This document shows, piece after piece, positions 49,101 through 59,284 of a stretch of 64,000 nucleotides of DNA. Origin of the DNA: Vesta saturnalis (taxonomy: Eukaryota; Arthropoda; Insecta; Coleoptera; Lampyridae); the NCBI GenBank assembly GCA_036346205.1, contig JARFJB010000113.1:567001-631000 (forward strand). The letters run 5' to 3'. A model generated the notes under the pieces. That model saw only the letters and a program-made list of their open reading frames with translations. It was not told the origin of the DNA and did no database searches. Each line of letters opens with the position of its first letter. Position 1 is the stretch's first letter. The translations under genes and the position numbers were made by a program.

Positions 49101-49740
49101 CAGTAAAGTTTCTGACTTGGTCGTCTATCCTTTCTTTTGATTCTGAAGGGCGTTCGCTGAGAATTTTAGAAAAATTTTCCCAGTCTGCTTTTTCAGTAAT
49201 CCATTTCTTTGGATATGTTTCTAATCGAAGTTGGGTGTCTGGTAATACAATGCTTATTGGGCAATGGTCACTATTGTGGAAGTCTTCGTGCACTTTCCAG
49301 TTTAAGCTTAGTGCTAAAGTGGGTGAACAAAAAGTCAAGTCTATTGCTGTTAAGTTGTTTGATCTTAAGTTTAGGTGTGTGGGGGATCCAGTATTCAAAA
49401 TAGTAAATGGATTATTTTCCATAACTTGTTCAAGTATTCGACCTCGTTGGTCGGTTAAATTAGAACCCCAAACTACAGAGTGAGCATTGAAATCTCCAAG
49501 CAGTATAAATGGAGAAGGAAGCTGCCGAACTATAGTATCAATGTCATTCGCATCCCAATTAAATTCTGGGAGATAGATGTTGCAGATAGTTGCTTTTATG
49601 GGCACTTCAATTTGCACAGCAATAGCTTGCAACTTAGTATTAACGTTAATGCCCTTCGTGGGAATATTGTCTTTTACATGTATAGATACTCCTCCACTAG
49701 CTCTCTTGTTTACTGTGTTTCACCTAAGAGGTTATAAAGG
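46108..49740 (-). mobile_element. I-like LINE with RNase H (LINE 2), 5'-truncated
   Basis: Same layout and orientation as LINE 1, only distantly similar at the DNA level. Its 3' end has the same style of tail, a long A run followed by TAA units (46100-46133 read on the minus strand). The 5' end is lost near 49740, where an Asn/TTA repeat and then the inverted 2.4-kb segment begin. Confidence 0.8.
46207..49735 (-). pseudogene. LINE ORF2: endonuclease, reverse transcriptase, RNase H (LINE 2), disrupted
   Basis: The endonuclease is preserved from RASGGVSIHVKDN (about 49710), with FILLGDFNAHSVVWGS and FHNSDHCPISI. Its first residues are missing. A frameshift at 49017-49057 leads into an 822-codon frame (49016-46548). 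This has reverse transcriptase motifs ENYRPISLTSCLSKTMERM, RPEKAYDLTWR, NGIPQGSVLSCTLF and VCLYVDDLIIFG, then RNase H (IVYTDGSKTNHGVAS, TAELYGMWQALL, CSDSLSAI, GHKGIPGNESADLAA). After more stops a finger CDLCDVQITIRHILIEC closes the protein near 46207. The catalytic YVDD is intact. The truncated 5' end and frameshifts make it dead. Confidence 0.92.
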
Positions 49741-49756
49741 ATTCTTTAGAAATTAT

Positions 49757-49773
49757 TATTATTATTATTATTC

Positions 49774-49860
<87 letters not shown>
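49757..49860. repeat. (TTA)n microsatellite
   Basis: About 34 TTA units with one C interruption at 49772. It lies exactly at the end of the inverted 2.4-kb segment, where on the minus strand it reads as an (AAT)n tail a dozen bases after a polyadenylation-like hexamer (AAGAAA here, AATAAA in copies A and B). Confidence 0.95.
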
Positions 49861-49861
<1 letters not shown>

Positions 49862-52221
49862 ATGGTTCTTTCTTATGTGGATTCCACGTTATATCAAAGA
49901 TCTTGTATGTTAAATGTGCCTTACTAAAATTTGTACAATAACGCATGCGTTGCGTATTAAATGAACTCAAATACCAAACCGTCAGATTTGTTAAATGGTA
50001 ACTTCCTAAAATTGTGATTTTAATTTGGTAATTGAAATTGAAATTTGGAAAGAAAACTAAATTTTACTTGTTTTACAGATGTTTACACAGCTATTACATA
50101 AACATTTACACCTATACATGAAATAATAAATGCAGGAAATCACACAAATAATGAATAGAAATAGCAGGGTTAAGATTAAAATTAACTCACGTGCATCGGC
50201 ATATCTGCAAAAGGATGTGTTCGTACAGCTGGTTCCAATTACACAGTAGGCTCCTTCCAATCGGTTATCGAAGTTATTGATCCAATCTGTTCGCTGCTGC
50301 AGTACTTCCAATAATTCCACACTGTCCCTCGGATTAATGGTTGCTTTTGTTGTGGTAAACGTGCTTATTATAGCTTAAATGTTTCACTTAACCACTAAAT
50401 TATTAATTATAATATTTATTTAATTGTTTTAAAATTTTCGGTTTATCTAATGTTTTAAAGTTGTAAGAATTTTAAATTAATATCACTTTTCTTTTTAGCA
50501 TCCGAATGGAACATCAATTATTAATATGTCGCAGCAGGAATAAAATATCAATTAGAAAAAAAATGAATAAATTTTATTTACGATAACGTAACCACAAATA
50601 AATTTCAACAACCGAACTTTTTTAAACACGTCAAACATAAATCGTAACAACTGTTAAATCTAAATCGTAATCAACTTTACGAACATGGAAATATATCGGC
50701 AACCTAACTTTATTTTAAGAAATGTAGGTTAATAACAATTGTTTCTGAACTTTTCGTCTCTTCGTTAAACTCGTATTAAAATTTCCCGATAATAAACGTG
50801 GTTATTTAACTTACTTGTTAACACAAACACCACACTTTTTCAATAAAAACTTAAACTTTGCAAAACAAATAGAAGAAGAAGAGAGAGAGTCTGTTCAGGA
50901 ACAATTCCTTATATACCCTCCTGTTAGTTACAATTTAATTTTTTTTTTTTAAATCCAAACAAGGTAACCAAGTCTGTGATTGGTCAAAATAAATTTGAAA
51001 ACTTAACTAAATTATAAATTATGCTATAACCTTCTTATAAAGCTACTGATTTATATTTTAAAAACAGAAATGAAATCTGTGCAAGATTCCGCACAAAAAT
51101 GATACCACACTTGATATACCTCTGTTAAACATTTTACGAATTGACTTATTCTAAACTAAATTTGGTTATATCTAAAATATCTTACTTCCTACACTTAACC
51201 TAAATACATATTCGTGATCTGCACGAAAATTTGAATTAGGAAACAGTTATTATATGTCCAAACTCTTAAATTTAGAGGAAAATTCTGTTTAGCATAGGAA
51301 ATTTGTATAGTTAATCCCATTTCACTAAATTTATGTTCAAATGACTTGTACAAAGTAAATTACTGCATGGAAATGAGGAAAACCTCCTATTAATTACATT
51401 AAGAATTTATTCTAAGCTCATATTACTCTATAAAACTATAAATTTGCAAAAAAACCTTAAATTTAAAACTTAACCTAACTTAATTTAAATGTTCAAATAA
51501 TTTGCGTAATTAACGTTCAAATTAATCAAAATGTTATTCACACAACTTATAAAATCTGTCTTTAGTATTTTCAATGTTCACTTTACTTGTATCGTTTAAA
51601 TTTTAGTCACTTTAACAAACCATATTGTTTAACACATTTCTTCAAAAATCTTACACAAAAATGTATCTGCATGTAAATATCTTTATGTTAAATTGTTATG
51701 TACATTGTGCTTAATGTTTACTATGCACTACTTTGTCTGTCGCACATACACTTTCATTAAAATTGTGAGCAATAATTAAATCATGTTCGTACTGTAACCC
51801 TTTCTCGAATCTTTACATCTTTCCTGCATTTTACCTAACTTAGAATATGTCCCTAATATAATCATAACTCTAAACTGTGTGTTAAACACTTGTAAAATAC
51901 CCAAATGCCAAAATACTTTATGTGAACTGTAAATTTAATGAAAAAATATCTACGAACTTAATCGTACTTACAGATATAACTTTATTTAACCTTCCTGACA
52001 TGTTTTTATGTAGCACAATGCTTTTTATGACTGAACCAACTTGTACAAATCTTATTAAGCCTGTTTCATCAAAACAAATCAACTTTCTTTCAATGGTTTA
52101 CCAAAATACTTCAAATAAATGCATTGTAAATGTATCGTAATTGATCTCAAATTGTTCTAAATAGAAATTACAAGCTTAAACTCTCAAATCCCTGTCTTAA
52201 TCTTATCTAACCATCACAATA

Positions 52222-52223
<2 letters not shown>
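49860..52223 (-). repeat. Third, inverted and diverged copy of the 2.4-kb segment
   Basis: Reverse complement of 9223-11592 over its full length. Anchors include the GGAGGTTTTCCTCATTTCC block (51380), AATTAAATCATGTTCGTAC (51775) and AACGCATGCGTTGCGTATTA (49940). Divergence is visible every few bases, so this copy is much older than the A/B pair. The promoter-like TATATAAGGAATTGTTCCT (50903-50921), the splice donor-like GTAAGTT and the LEVLQQ...LEGAY block are all retained. Here that block continues into a frame with a hydrophobic segment (LILILTLLFLFIICVISC). The segment is bounded by (TTA)n on one side and (TA)n on the other, with no gag next to it. Confidence 0.85.

Positions 52224-52259
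<36 letters not shown>
52224..52259. repeat. (TA)n tract at the outer end of the third segment copy
   Basis: 36 bp of alternating TA at the same boundary position as the tracts at 9176-9222 and 25630-25670. Confidence 0.93.
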
Positions 52260-52262
<3 letters not shown>

Positions 52263-52830
52263 AGTATTTATACATATAAATAAAAAGTATTTACCATGTA
52301 CTAATCTATGACCATAAATAGAATCCATCCAACATTCACGATCGCTCTTCTTGATTATTGTTTTGTTTTTCGTAGAATAATTGCAGTAACTCTCGACATT
52401 TCAGAAAACACAACTCACACAGACTGCCCATAGTCAGCCAGTCTACACACCAACAGCAAATCAAACAGTTTAGTTTCGCACGTATGCGTGGATACAACCC
52501 AACTTAGACTAAACTATAGGCCGATAATTTAGTCTAAAACTGTTAAGTACAATGTACCTTAATACCTGTAAGTATATGAACGTATCACAAACTGATACTT
52601 TAGTTAAAATATTTAATATTGTGAAGTTATTTCCTGTTGAAATTCCTATGTACATATATGCAGGCTGCTGGCATTGACTGAAACTTTTCAACTTGTGCAA
52701 GATTATACCTTGATGAAGCAAAAGAAAAATATTTTAAGCACACACACGGATTGTGTGTCATGAAAACTTAGTGGTGGATTCAACTGAATCTTTGCAATTC
52801 GCTCTATAAGTTCCTTCTATAACACTGACA
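52260..52830. other. Non-coding stretch
   Basis: AT-rich. I see no gene, RNA gene or transposon end. A 70-codon minus-strand frame at 52509-52721 resembles nothing I know. Confidence 0.4.
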
Positions 52831-54463
52831 GTAACAAAAAAAGTTCCTGTAAACACGGATCTGAAAACACTTTTCAGGGAGCTAGAGCCCTTTGAAGATG
52901 TCTTTTGGTTTATAGCTCCAGAACGACTCCAGCGCTATCGCAACCAATTTGGAACCTAAATTTCTCTCAGTAAAGTCAATTATTTGAGACTACTGAGCAA
53001 AGCTCACAGCCCATAATTTTCTGTCTTAATTCCTACATATTTGCTACTGGTCTTTCATAAACCATCGTTTTTAGATATCCTCATAAGTAGTAAAGGATTC
53101 AAATCTGGTGACCTTGCAGACCATGGCTGAGGTCCACCTCGTCCAATCCATCTTTGACCAAATTTATAATAACGGTAATTTCTTACATCTAATCTGAAAC
53201 GAGAGGGTCATGCATTAGTACAAGTTATTGCTTATCACACGGGGACAAGCAATTCTGGTAAATCATTTAGAAGAAACAGAAGATAGGTTTCTCATTTAAC
53301 CTTAGTGGTAGAAAAAAGAGGTCTTATTAAACAATTGTCTACAATACCAGCCCCTACATTTAAATTAAATTGTTGTTGATGGCGAGATTCAAGAAAAGCA
53401 TGGAGATTTTCGCCAACCCAAATATGCGTATTATGAAAATGTACAATACCGTCTTGTAAACAACACTCAATTATTGAACTAACGATTTTCGACATTTTTG
53501 AATAAATCATTGAGAAAATTCTAACCGAGGAAGATAATCCGCAAGTGATGACAATGCTTGTACCCGTTCAACGTGGTACGGCTTCAACAACTATTTGTGA
53601 AGTGCCCACCATACTGTCGAATTTTACGAGTTCAAACGATTTACAATTTCTCGCACAGTAGAGCTTGTTTTTTGCTCTACTGCACGTAAGACAGCTTCTT
53701 AATATTGGGGTGTTTTTGTCATTCGTGACCTTCTCCGGTTAGTAACGGTTACGTTAAACGAGCCCATAAAAATTGCTAAAGAGAAGCACATAAAATACAG
53801 TCTAACTTATTAAATACCTGTTTCCCGTAATCTACGATCAATACTTTCAAAAGTTTTCCTATCCGAGACACAGATGTTTGGAAAGACACCGGGATATAAT
53901 GTCCGTGCTTCAAGACCATTGCCAAAAGGTCAACCATACATAATGTGCATATCGGCCATCTCCTCATTCATCATTAACCGAAACGTAACTGTCTTTACTA
54001 TCCCTTATGTAAATTATTATGACTTATGCTAAAGTGACAGTTACACGGCAACACTTGCTCTTAGAATTGAACTCATTGTTTACCCTGTCTTAATTTGTTT
54101 TTTGCCCATTTCTGAAGAAACGGTGATGTTTAGCGACTCTTACTTACTGACAGTTACACCTTTTTTATGTAATAGGCATGGGTGGATTATAATCTGGTGT
54201 CAAATATAAAAAAATCGAAATGTTACAAAAACGGGGCCAAATTTACCCAATTACCTCCTTAATATGCACGCTCCTGGATAAAGCTAGCATTGCTCAGTGA
54301 TCTCAAATAATTAGCGGTACTGAGAGAAATGTATGTCCCAAATTTGGTTGCGATAGATGCGGTCATTCCCCTAACTATAAACCTAAACCATTCTCCAAAG
54401 GGCTTAAGCTCCCTGAACAAACGTTTTCTGACCTCTGTTGACAGGAATTTTTTTTATTGTAAC
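52831..54463 (-). mobile_element. Mariner-like element with long (about 175 bp) inverted terminal repeats
   Basis: 52831-53004 and 54285-54463 are diverged inverted copies. Shared blocks include TTCAGGGAGCT, GCCCTTTG, GGTTTATAG, TATCGCAACCAA, TTTCTCTCAGTA, AATTATTTGAGA and ACTGAGCAA. They flank a broken transposase on the minus strand. Outer sequence such as TAGAAACACCC at 54500 suggests that the true right end may extend a few tens of bases further. Confidence 0.7.
53090..53967 (-). pseudogene. Mariner-like transposase, heavily decayed
   Basis: Minus-strand blocks: a start region (MRRWPICTLCMVDLLAMVLKHG) near 53967, then HIWVGENLHAFLESRHQQQF and NLNVGAGIVDNCLIRPLF at 53420-53330. In common insect DDE transposases the corresponding sequence is a central H-Q-x-RF-x-LNVWAGI block. 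Near 53150 comes WIGRGGPQPWSARSPDLNP, the block before the third catalytic residue. Many stops lie between. The identification rests on these conserved words. Confidence 0.7.
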
Positions 54464-55054
54464 GTGAGATATGCAATCCCAAGTTTTTGCCGTATATTTT
54501 AGAAACACCCTATATACCATTTCTTTTTAAATTCTCTAAAAGTCTAGTGTTTCAAAAATTAGATATAACGAATGCGTAAATAATTGTGACATCAAATCTT
54601 TCGTGCAATACTAAAATCTAAGTCAACTTACTAGAAAAACGAGATTTCTATACCATCTACTCGGGAAGTTGAAGACCTACTTAATGATGTCTTTAGAATT
54701 GTAAGTTACTGCTTTTAAAAATCCGAGATTTTTTAACAATACTGCCAAATTTACTAAACAAGACACTGGTTTGCCATTTTTACAAGCGAAAAAACAATTT
54801 AATTAACATACGCTTTTGAAATAGTTTCTTTTGCAAATGAAAGCTCTAGTATGTCTGCTTGCCGACACATTATTTCAATCCAAAAAATATCAATATACCA
54901 ATTTAATATCACCTTACTTTACAATAGCAAAACCTGGTATATCTACTTACTAGCGCGTTATGGTTCATTTAGCATGTTCGTCACACCAACTGAAATGAAT
55001 ATTACCGATCTGGTGACCAGGAAAGTGTGCCCTCTCAGATCACGTGTCCAATTA
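54464..55054. other. Non-coding stretch
   Basis: No gene is recognised. The first 60 bases may still be the outer end of the mariner-like element. Confidence 0.4.
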
Positions 55055-55084
55055 ATATTAGCAGAGACAACACTCTGATATTAG
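55055..55084 (+). mobile_element. 16-bp transposon remnant between 7-bp direct repeats
   Basis: ATATTAG (55055-55061), then CAGAGACAACACTCTG (55062-55077), then ATATTAG again (55078-55084). The 16 bases consist of the first 11-12 bases and the last 4-5 bases of the element that starts 54 bp downstream at 55138. This looks like a copy reduced to its extreme ends by internal deletion, with its own target-site duplication. Confidence 0.6.
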
Positions 55085-55137
55085 TACGAATGCACAATCC
55101 AAGTGAAAAGCATCATGGCTATTTCTTTTGGTACAAG

Positions 55138-56240
55138 CAGAGACAACACAGAGACGTGTAACTTAATGTATAATTCTTGGCCGCAATAATGCATTGGTCA
55201 ACTGTAGTGGAAAGTGAAAGTAGGTGGCGGACATGTCGATTTAAAAATGAGCGGGAGATATAAATGTTTTCATTTACCTTTAATATTTTATTGCTTTTAT
55301 CATTGAATAAAGAAACTGAAAGACAGTATTAAGTATATGTAATTTATTAAAAAAATATACATATATGTGCATACTTATACATTACATAGTTTTACACACA
55401 AATGAAAAATAATTGATCTGTTGTAAGCTTTTACATAATTTACTGAAATAATTTTTCCTGATAAACCTCTTGTAAGAAGTTCGTTTTAGTTGTATAATTG
55501 CTTAGATTGTAAAAAGGTACAGATACACCTTTCTATATACGAACGTTATCAAAACACTGCCAACATTGACGAGAGAGTGTACACAATATGTAATACTTTT
55601 GATATAATAAATAAGAATCAGAATTTATGTATGCTCACATTAAGTTCAAACTTACTGTTCAAGGTTACTTGAAAATTATGCATTTTTCGGCTTCTTCTTT
55701 GTGCGCGCCACACACTAAACATAATGATTCGGGATTTTGAAGCGAATATAGACTCTACAATAAACATTCAGTTTTCAGTTGTTACGAAATATTGGGGTTG
55801 CATACTTACAAATTTTCAATCAAGGAAATACCACTAAATATAATCTAATGTGGTCCTAGTACCAATGATAATAAGCTTACACTTCTATTTTTAAATTTTA
55901 GTTTAAATCTAACACACGCACGTTCACACAAGATATTTAAAATAAACACTAAATAGGATATAGTAACGTATTAATTAGATTAATAACAAAATGTACACAA
56001 AATAACCTACAATACGAAAAAGTTCAATGTACGAAACACAAATCACAAATTGACAATTCATTTTATTCATTTGACATTTTGACAGACGAGGGAATTACTA
56101 CAGTAGCGACATCACTAATGCTTTCTCGATTGAACAACAAAGATACACTTATAGATTTTTCTTGTAGTTTAACAAGGACACACAATACAACTAAAAGCGA
56201 ACAAAATTTCCTGAAGTTACACGTCTCTGTGTTGTCTCTG
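55138..56240. mobile_element. Unclassified non-autonomous DNA transposon with 27-bp perfect terminal repeats
   Basis: The left end CAGAGACAACACAGAGACG continues to 55164. Its exact reverse complement is at 56214-56240. GTACAAG occurs immediately outside both ends (55131-55137 and 56241-56247). Perfect ends, a direct repeat at both sides and 1103 bp of AT-rich DNA without a convincing coding frame describe a non-autonomous cut-and-paste element. Ends starting CAG recall hAT, but hAT makes 8-bp duplications. The P and Dada groups can make 7-bp ones. An 8-bp reading (GGTACAAG) is possible only if the right end lost its terminal G. Confidence 0.85.
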
Positions 56241-56320
56241 GTACAAGGCGGTAGACGTAATTTCGTGGCTTTGGAGTTGATACTTGCATTCGGTTTTTAG
56301 CCACGTCTCACATAAACAAA

Positions 56321-56401
56321 CGTAGAGCGCGCATTCCAGTTTTGTATCGAGTGTAATGGCGGTACATCAATCACCGGGATGGGATGCACCGTATTAAACC
56401 G
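56321..56401 (+). repeat. Dispersed repeat, copy 2, upstream of the zinc-finger gene
   Basis: CGTAGAGCGCGCATTCCAGT through CACCGGGATGGGATGCACCG to GTATTAAACCG matches 39351-39431. It has relatively high GC for this window and lies 163 bp before the first ATG of the zinc-finger gene, so it may be part of that gene family's promoter or 5' leader. Confidence 0.8.
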
Positions 56402-56563
56402 GTTTCTAATTATATGTAGTTAGTTTTGTTGGCAATACCATATGTGTTAAATATTGCGTCCTGAATAATTTGGTAAGGTGTCGCACTTATGCGAAGAATA
56501 GTCTTTATTCTCTGACCTAAGTTTTATATAAAGTGTATCTTTAAGAAGCACGAATTCTTCGAA

Positions 56564-58318
56564 ATGGCTTGTGAAATTGATATGAAACTTGTTAAAGTCG
56601 AACCAGAAGAGGAAGAAGGATTAAGTTCACTTGTAACCCAACATCTCATAGTAAATACTGATCTAATACCATGTAAAATTAAATACCGTTCACGTAGAAC
56701 AAAATTTAACACTATTTTTACAGATAATGTGAATATTAAGAAAGAAGACATCTCTTCTCTAGTAAAGGTTGTTAGCTCAAGTGAAGCATATCATATAAAT
56801 GAAAACAGTGTCGAACACATCACAAGTATACAGTGTGAAAGTAAATTTAATAGTTCAACAATAGTGCAAGAAAATTTAAAACATGGCGTTTTAAAGTACA
56901 GTGCAAATTTGAAATAAAAGAGTAACCATTGCGATTTTATAACAGAGCGTAAAAAAAGTTTAAAAAATCATGTTTTAAAGCACACTCCAAGTTATGAATT
57001 CAAATGTGACCAATGTGATTATGGAACAAATCAGAAAAGTAATTTTAAAATTCATTTAAAAAGACACTCTTTAAGTAAAGAATTCAAATGTGACCAATGT
57101 GATTATGGAACAAATCATAAAGGTAACCTTAAAAATCATCTTAGAAAGCACTATTCAAGTTATGAATTGAAATGCGACCAATGTGATTATGGAACAAATT
57201 ATAAAAGTAGTTTTAAAATTCATCTAAAAACACTCCTCAAGTTATGAATTTAAATGCAACCAATGTGATTATGGAACAAATCACAAAATAATTTTAAAAT
57301 TCATCTTAAAAACACTCATTAAGTAAAGAATTCAAATGTGACCAATGTGATTATGGAACAAATTATAAAAGAAATTTTAAATTTCATCTTAAAAAACACT
57401 CATTAAGTAAAGAATTCAAATGTGACCAATGTGATTATGGAACAAATCATAAAGGTAACCTTAAAAATCATCTTAGAAAGCACTATTCAAGTTATGAATT
57501 GAAATGCGACCAATGTGATTATGGAACAAATTATAAAAGTAGTTTTAAAATTCATCTAAAAAAACACTCCTCAAGTTATGAATTTAAATGCAACCAATGT
57601 GATTATGGAACAAATCACAAAAATAATTTTAAAATTCATCTTAAAAAACACTCATTAAGTAAAGAATTCAAATGTGACCAATGTGATTATGGAACAAATC
57701 ATAAAGGTAGTCTTAAAATTCATCTAAAAAAGCACTCCTCAAGTTATGAATTTAAATGTGACCAATGTGATTATGGAACAAATCAGAAAAGTAATTTTAA
57801 AATTCATCTTAAAAGACACTCTTTAAGTAAAGAATTCAAATGTGACCAATGTGATTATGGAACAAATGTTAAAGATAGTCTTAAAATTCATCTAAAAAAT
57901 CACTCCTCAAGTTATGAATTTAAATGTGACCAATGTGTTTATGGAACAAATCATAAAAGAAATTTTAAAAGTCATCTTAAAAAACACTTCTCAAGTTATG
58001 AATTTAAATGCGACCAATGTGATTATGGAACAAATTATAAAAGTAATTTTAAACTTCATCTTAAAAAACACTCCTCAAGTTATGAATTTAAATGCGACCA
58101 ATGTGATTATGGAACAATTCAAAAAAATAATTTTAAAAGTCATCTTAAAAAACACTCTAAGTAAAGAATTCAAATGTGACCAATGTGATTATGGAACGAA
58201 TCATAAAAGTTGTCTTAAAATTCATCTTAAAAAGCACTCCTCCACAACAAATCACAAATATAATTTAAAAAATCATTTTAGGAAGCACTCCGCAAGTTAT
58301 AAATACAAATGCCATTAA
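56564..58318 (+). pseudogene. C2H2 zinc-finger gene with about 15 near-identical fingers; interrupted
   Basis: The frame opens MACEIDMKLVKVEPEEEEG at 56564. The acidic N-terminal region of about 117 codons has possible SUMO sites (VKVE, IKKE) and no ZAD or BTB domain. An in-frame TAA at 56915 is followed, in the same frame, by a decayed finger (HCDFITERKKSLKNHVLKH) and then an array of 84-bp units of the form CDQCDYGTNxKxxxKxHLKKH (CX2CX12HX3H). Linkers alternate between SSYEFK and SLSKEFK. I count 15 full units plus a shortened last one, to TAA at 58316-58318. Two-base or one-base losses in A runs break the frame near 57230, 57290 and 58158. The longest intact run is 57499-58164. If the indels are errors it may be a functional nuclear DNA-binding protein. 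Confidence 0.85.
57081..57640 (+). repeat. Internal duplication of about four fingers (about 330 bp) within the zinc-finger array
   Basis: 57081-57310 and 57411-57640 carry the same order of finger variants (HKGN, YKSS, HKNN) with almost identical DNA. Only the first block has the homopolymer losses. Confidence 0.8.
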
Positions 58319-59185
58319 TGTGATTATACACACAATAATTATGTGTAGATTAGTATTTAATTTATAGATGTATTTTTGTTGGTATAATTTAATTTATAAT
58401 AATATTGTTCACAGTGCCTAAGTATGTACTGCTGTGTTAATATTTATAGACAAATAGGATCATGCATCGAACTTTCAAATGGATTTAATATAAAGTAGAT
58501 CTCGGTAAATTAACAGTAGTTTTGTGTTATAATTTATTTTTAATATCGTCTAAGTTTTAGATTTCAAAAACATATAATTATCACAAGCAGTGTCCTCTTA
58601 GAAAAACAACATTGTTATGGTTAAAGTTACACCTTTGTTTTTAAGAGCACATTTATTCCGTGCAAAATAAAAACTTAGTAAGTCGAGATTAGCAGGTGTT
58701 AGGACATCAATAAAATAAGATTTTAAAGATCAAATTTTGCATAACTTGTTTATTTATTAAGATACAAACTCGAAATTTAAAACTTAATATACCAACCACT
58801 CAAGCTGCAATGCTGCATTCTCAAAATTTTTAAATAATTAACATTTTCTAAAAAAACCTTTGTGCGAACATACTAAAATCATGTTTTTTAAAATGTTCCA
58901 AATATTTTCATATCAGAAGTTATTTCTACAACTGAAAAATCTAGCATCGTTATTTACTAATTTAGAATTTTACACTTAAAATATGTAGTAAGCTATTTTA
59001 TGTTGAATAAAATCATATTTTCTAGATTATGTAAAAAAGGAAAAATTGATATAATAAGAACAATTGAATGATGTAACATTATTGTCATTGAAGTAAAAAA
59101 ATATAGTAAAAGTGTGTGTGACAAGAAGTTGAAATTGTCTTTAATTCAATTAATAACGTCTAACAAATCAGTAAATTTAACAATA
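58319..59185. other. Non-coding stretch between zinc-finger gene and copia element
   Basis: AT-rich. The right part should contain the 5' LTR of the copia element, ending CATCA at about 59192, but I cannot fix its start because no 3' LTR is present to compare. AATAAA at 58671-58676 and elsewhere could serve the zinc-finger gene. Confidence 0.4.
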
Positions 59186-59192
59186 ACCATCA

Positions 59193-59206
59193 GGTTATGG
59201 GCCCAG
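59193..59206 (+). promoter_or_regulatory. Copia primer-binding site complementary to the middle of initiator tRNA-Met
   Basis: GGTTATGGGCCCAG is the reverse complement of CTGGGCCCATAACC, the anticodon-stem region of animal initiator tRNA-Met. Insect copia-type elements prime from a half-tRNA-iMet at this internal site and not from the 3' end. It directly follows a CA dinucleotide, as an LTR end should, and lies 79 bp before the gag ATG. Confidence 0.85.
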
Positions 59207-59284
59207 GATACGTAGCCCAGTGCTCTAAAAAGTAAAAAGTACGTAAAATAGACCAATAGACATTGACAGTGTAAAAATTTAAAA

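Noticed and set aside
49746..49970. Poly-Asn or poly-Tyr protein
   Set aside because: Direct translation of the (TTA)n microsatellite.
8215..52340. Similarity between 8215-8260 and 52290-52340 beside TA tracts
   Set aside because: Only scattered short matches (CATGTA, AGAATCCAT). Not extendable, so probably chance.
56079..56300. 73-codon frame crossing the right end of the 55-kb transposon
   Set aside because: It runs through the terminal repeat and target duplication into the flank, so it cannot be a gene of the element, and it resembles nothing.
57001..58164. CRISPR-like regularly spaced repeats
   Set aside because: The 84-bp period is 28 codons, with Cys and His at fixed places. These are zinc fingers in a eukaryotic setting.
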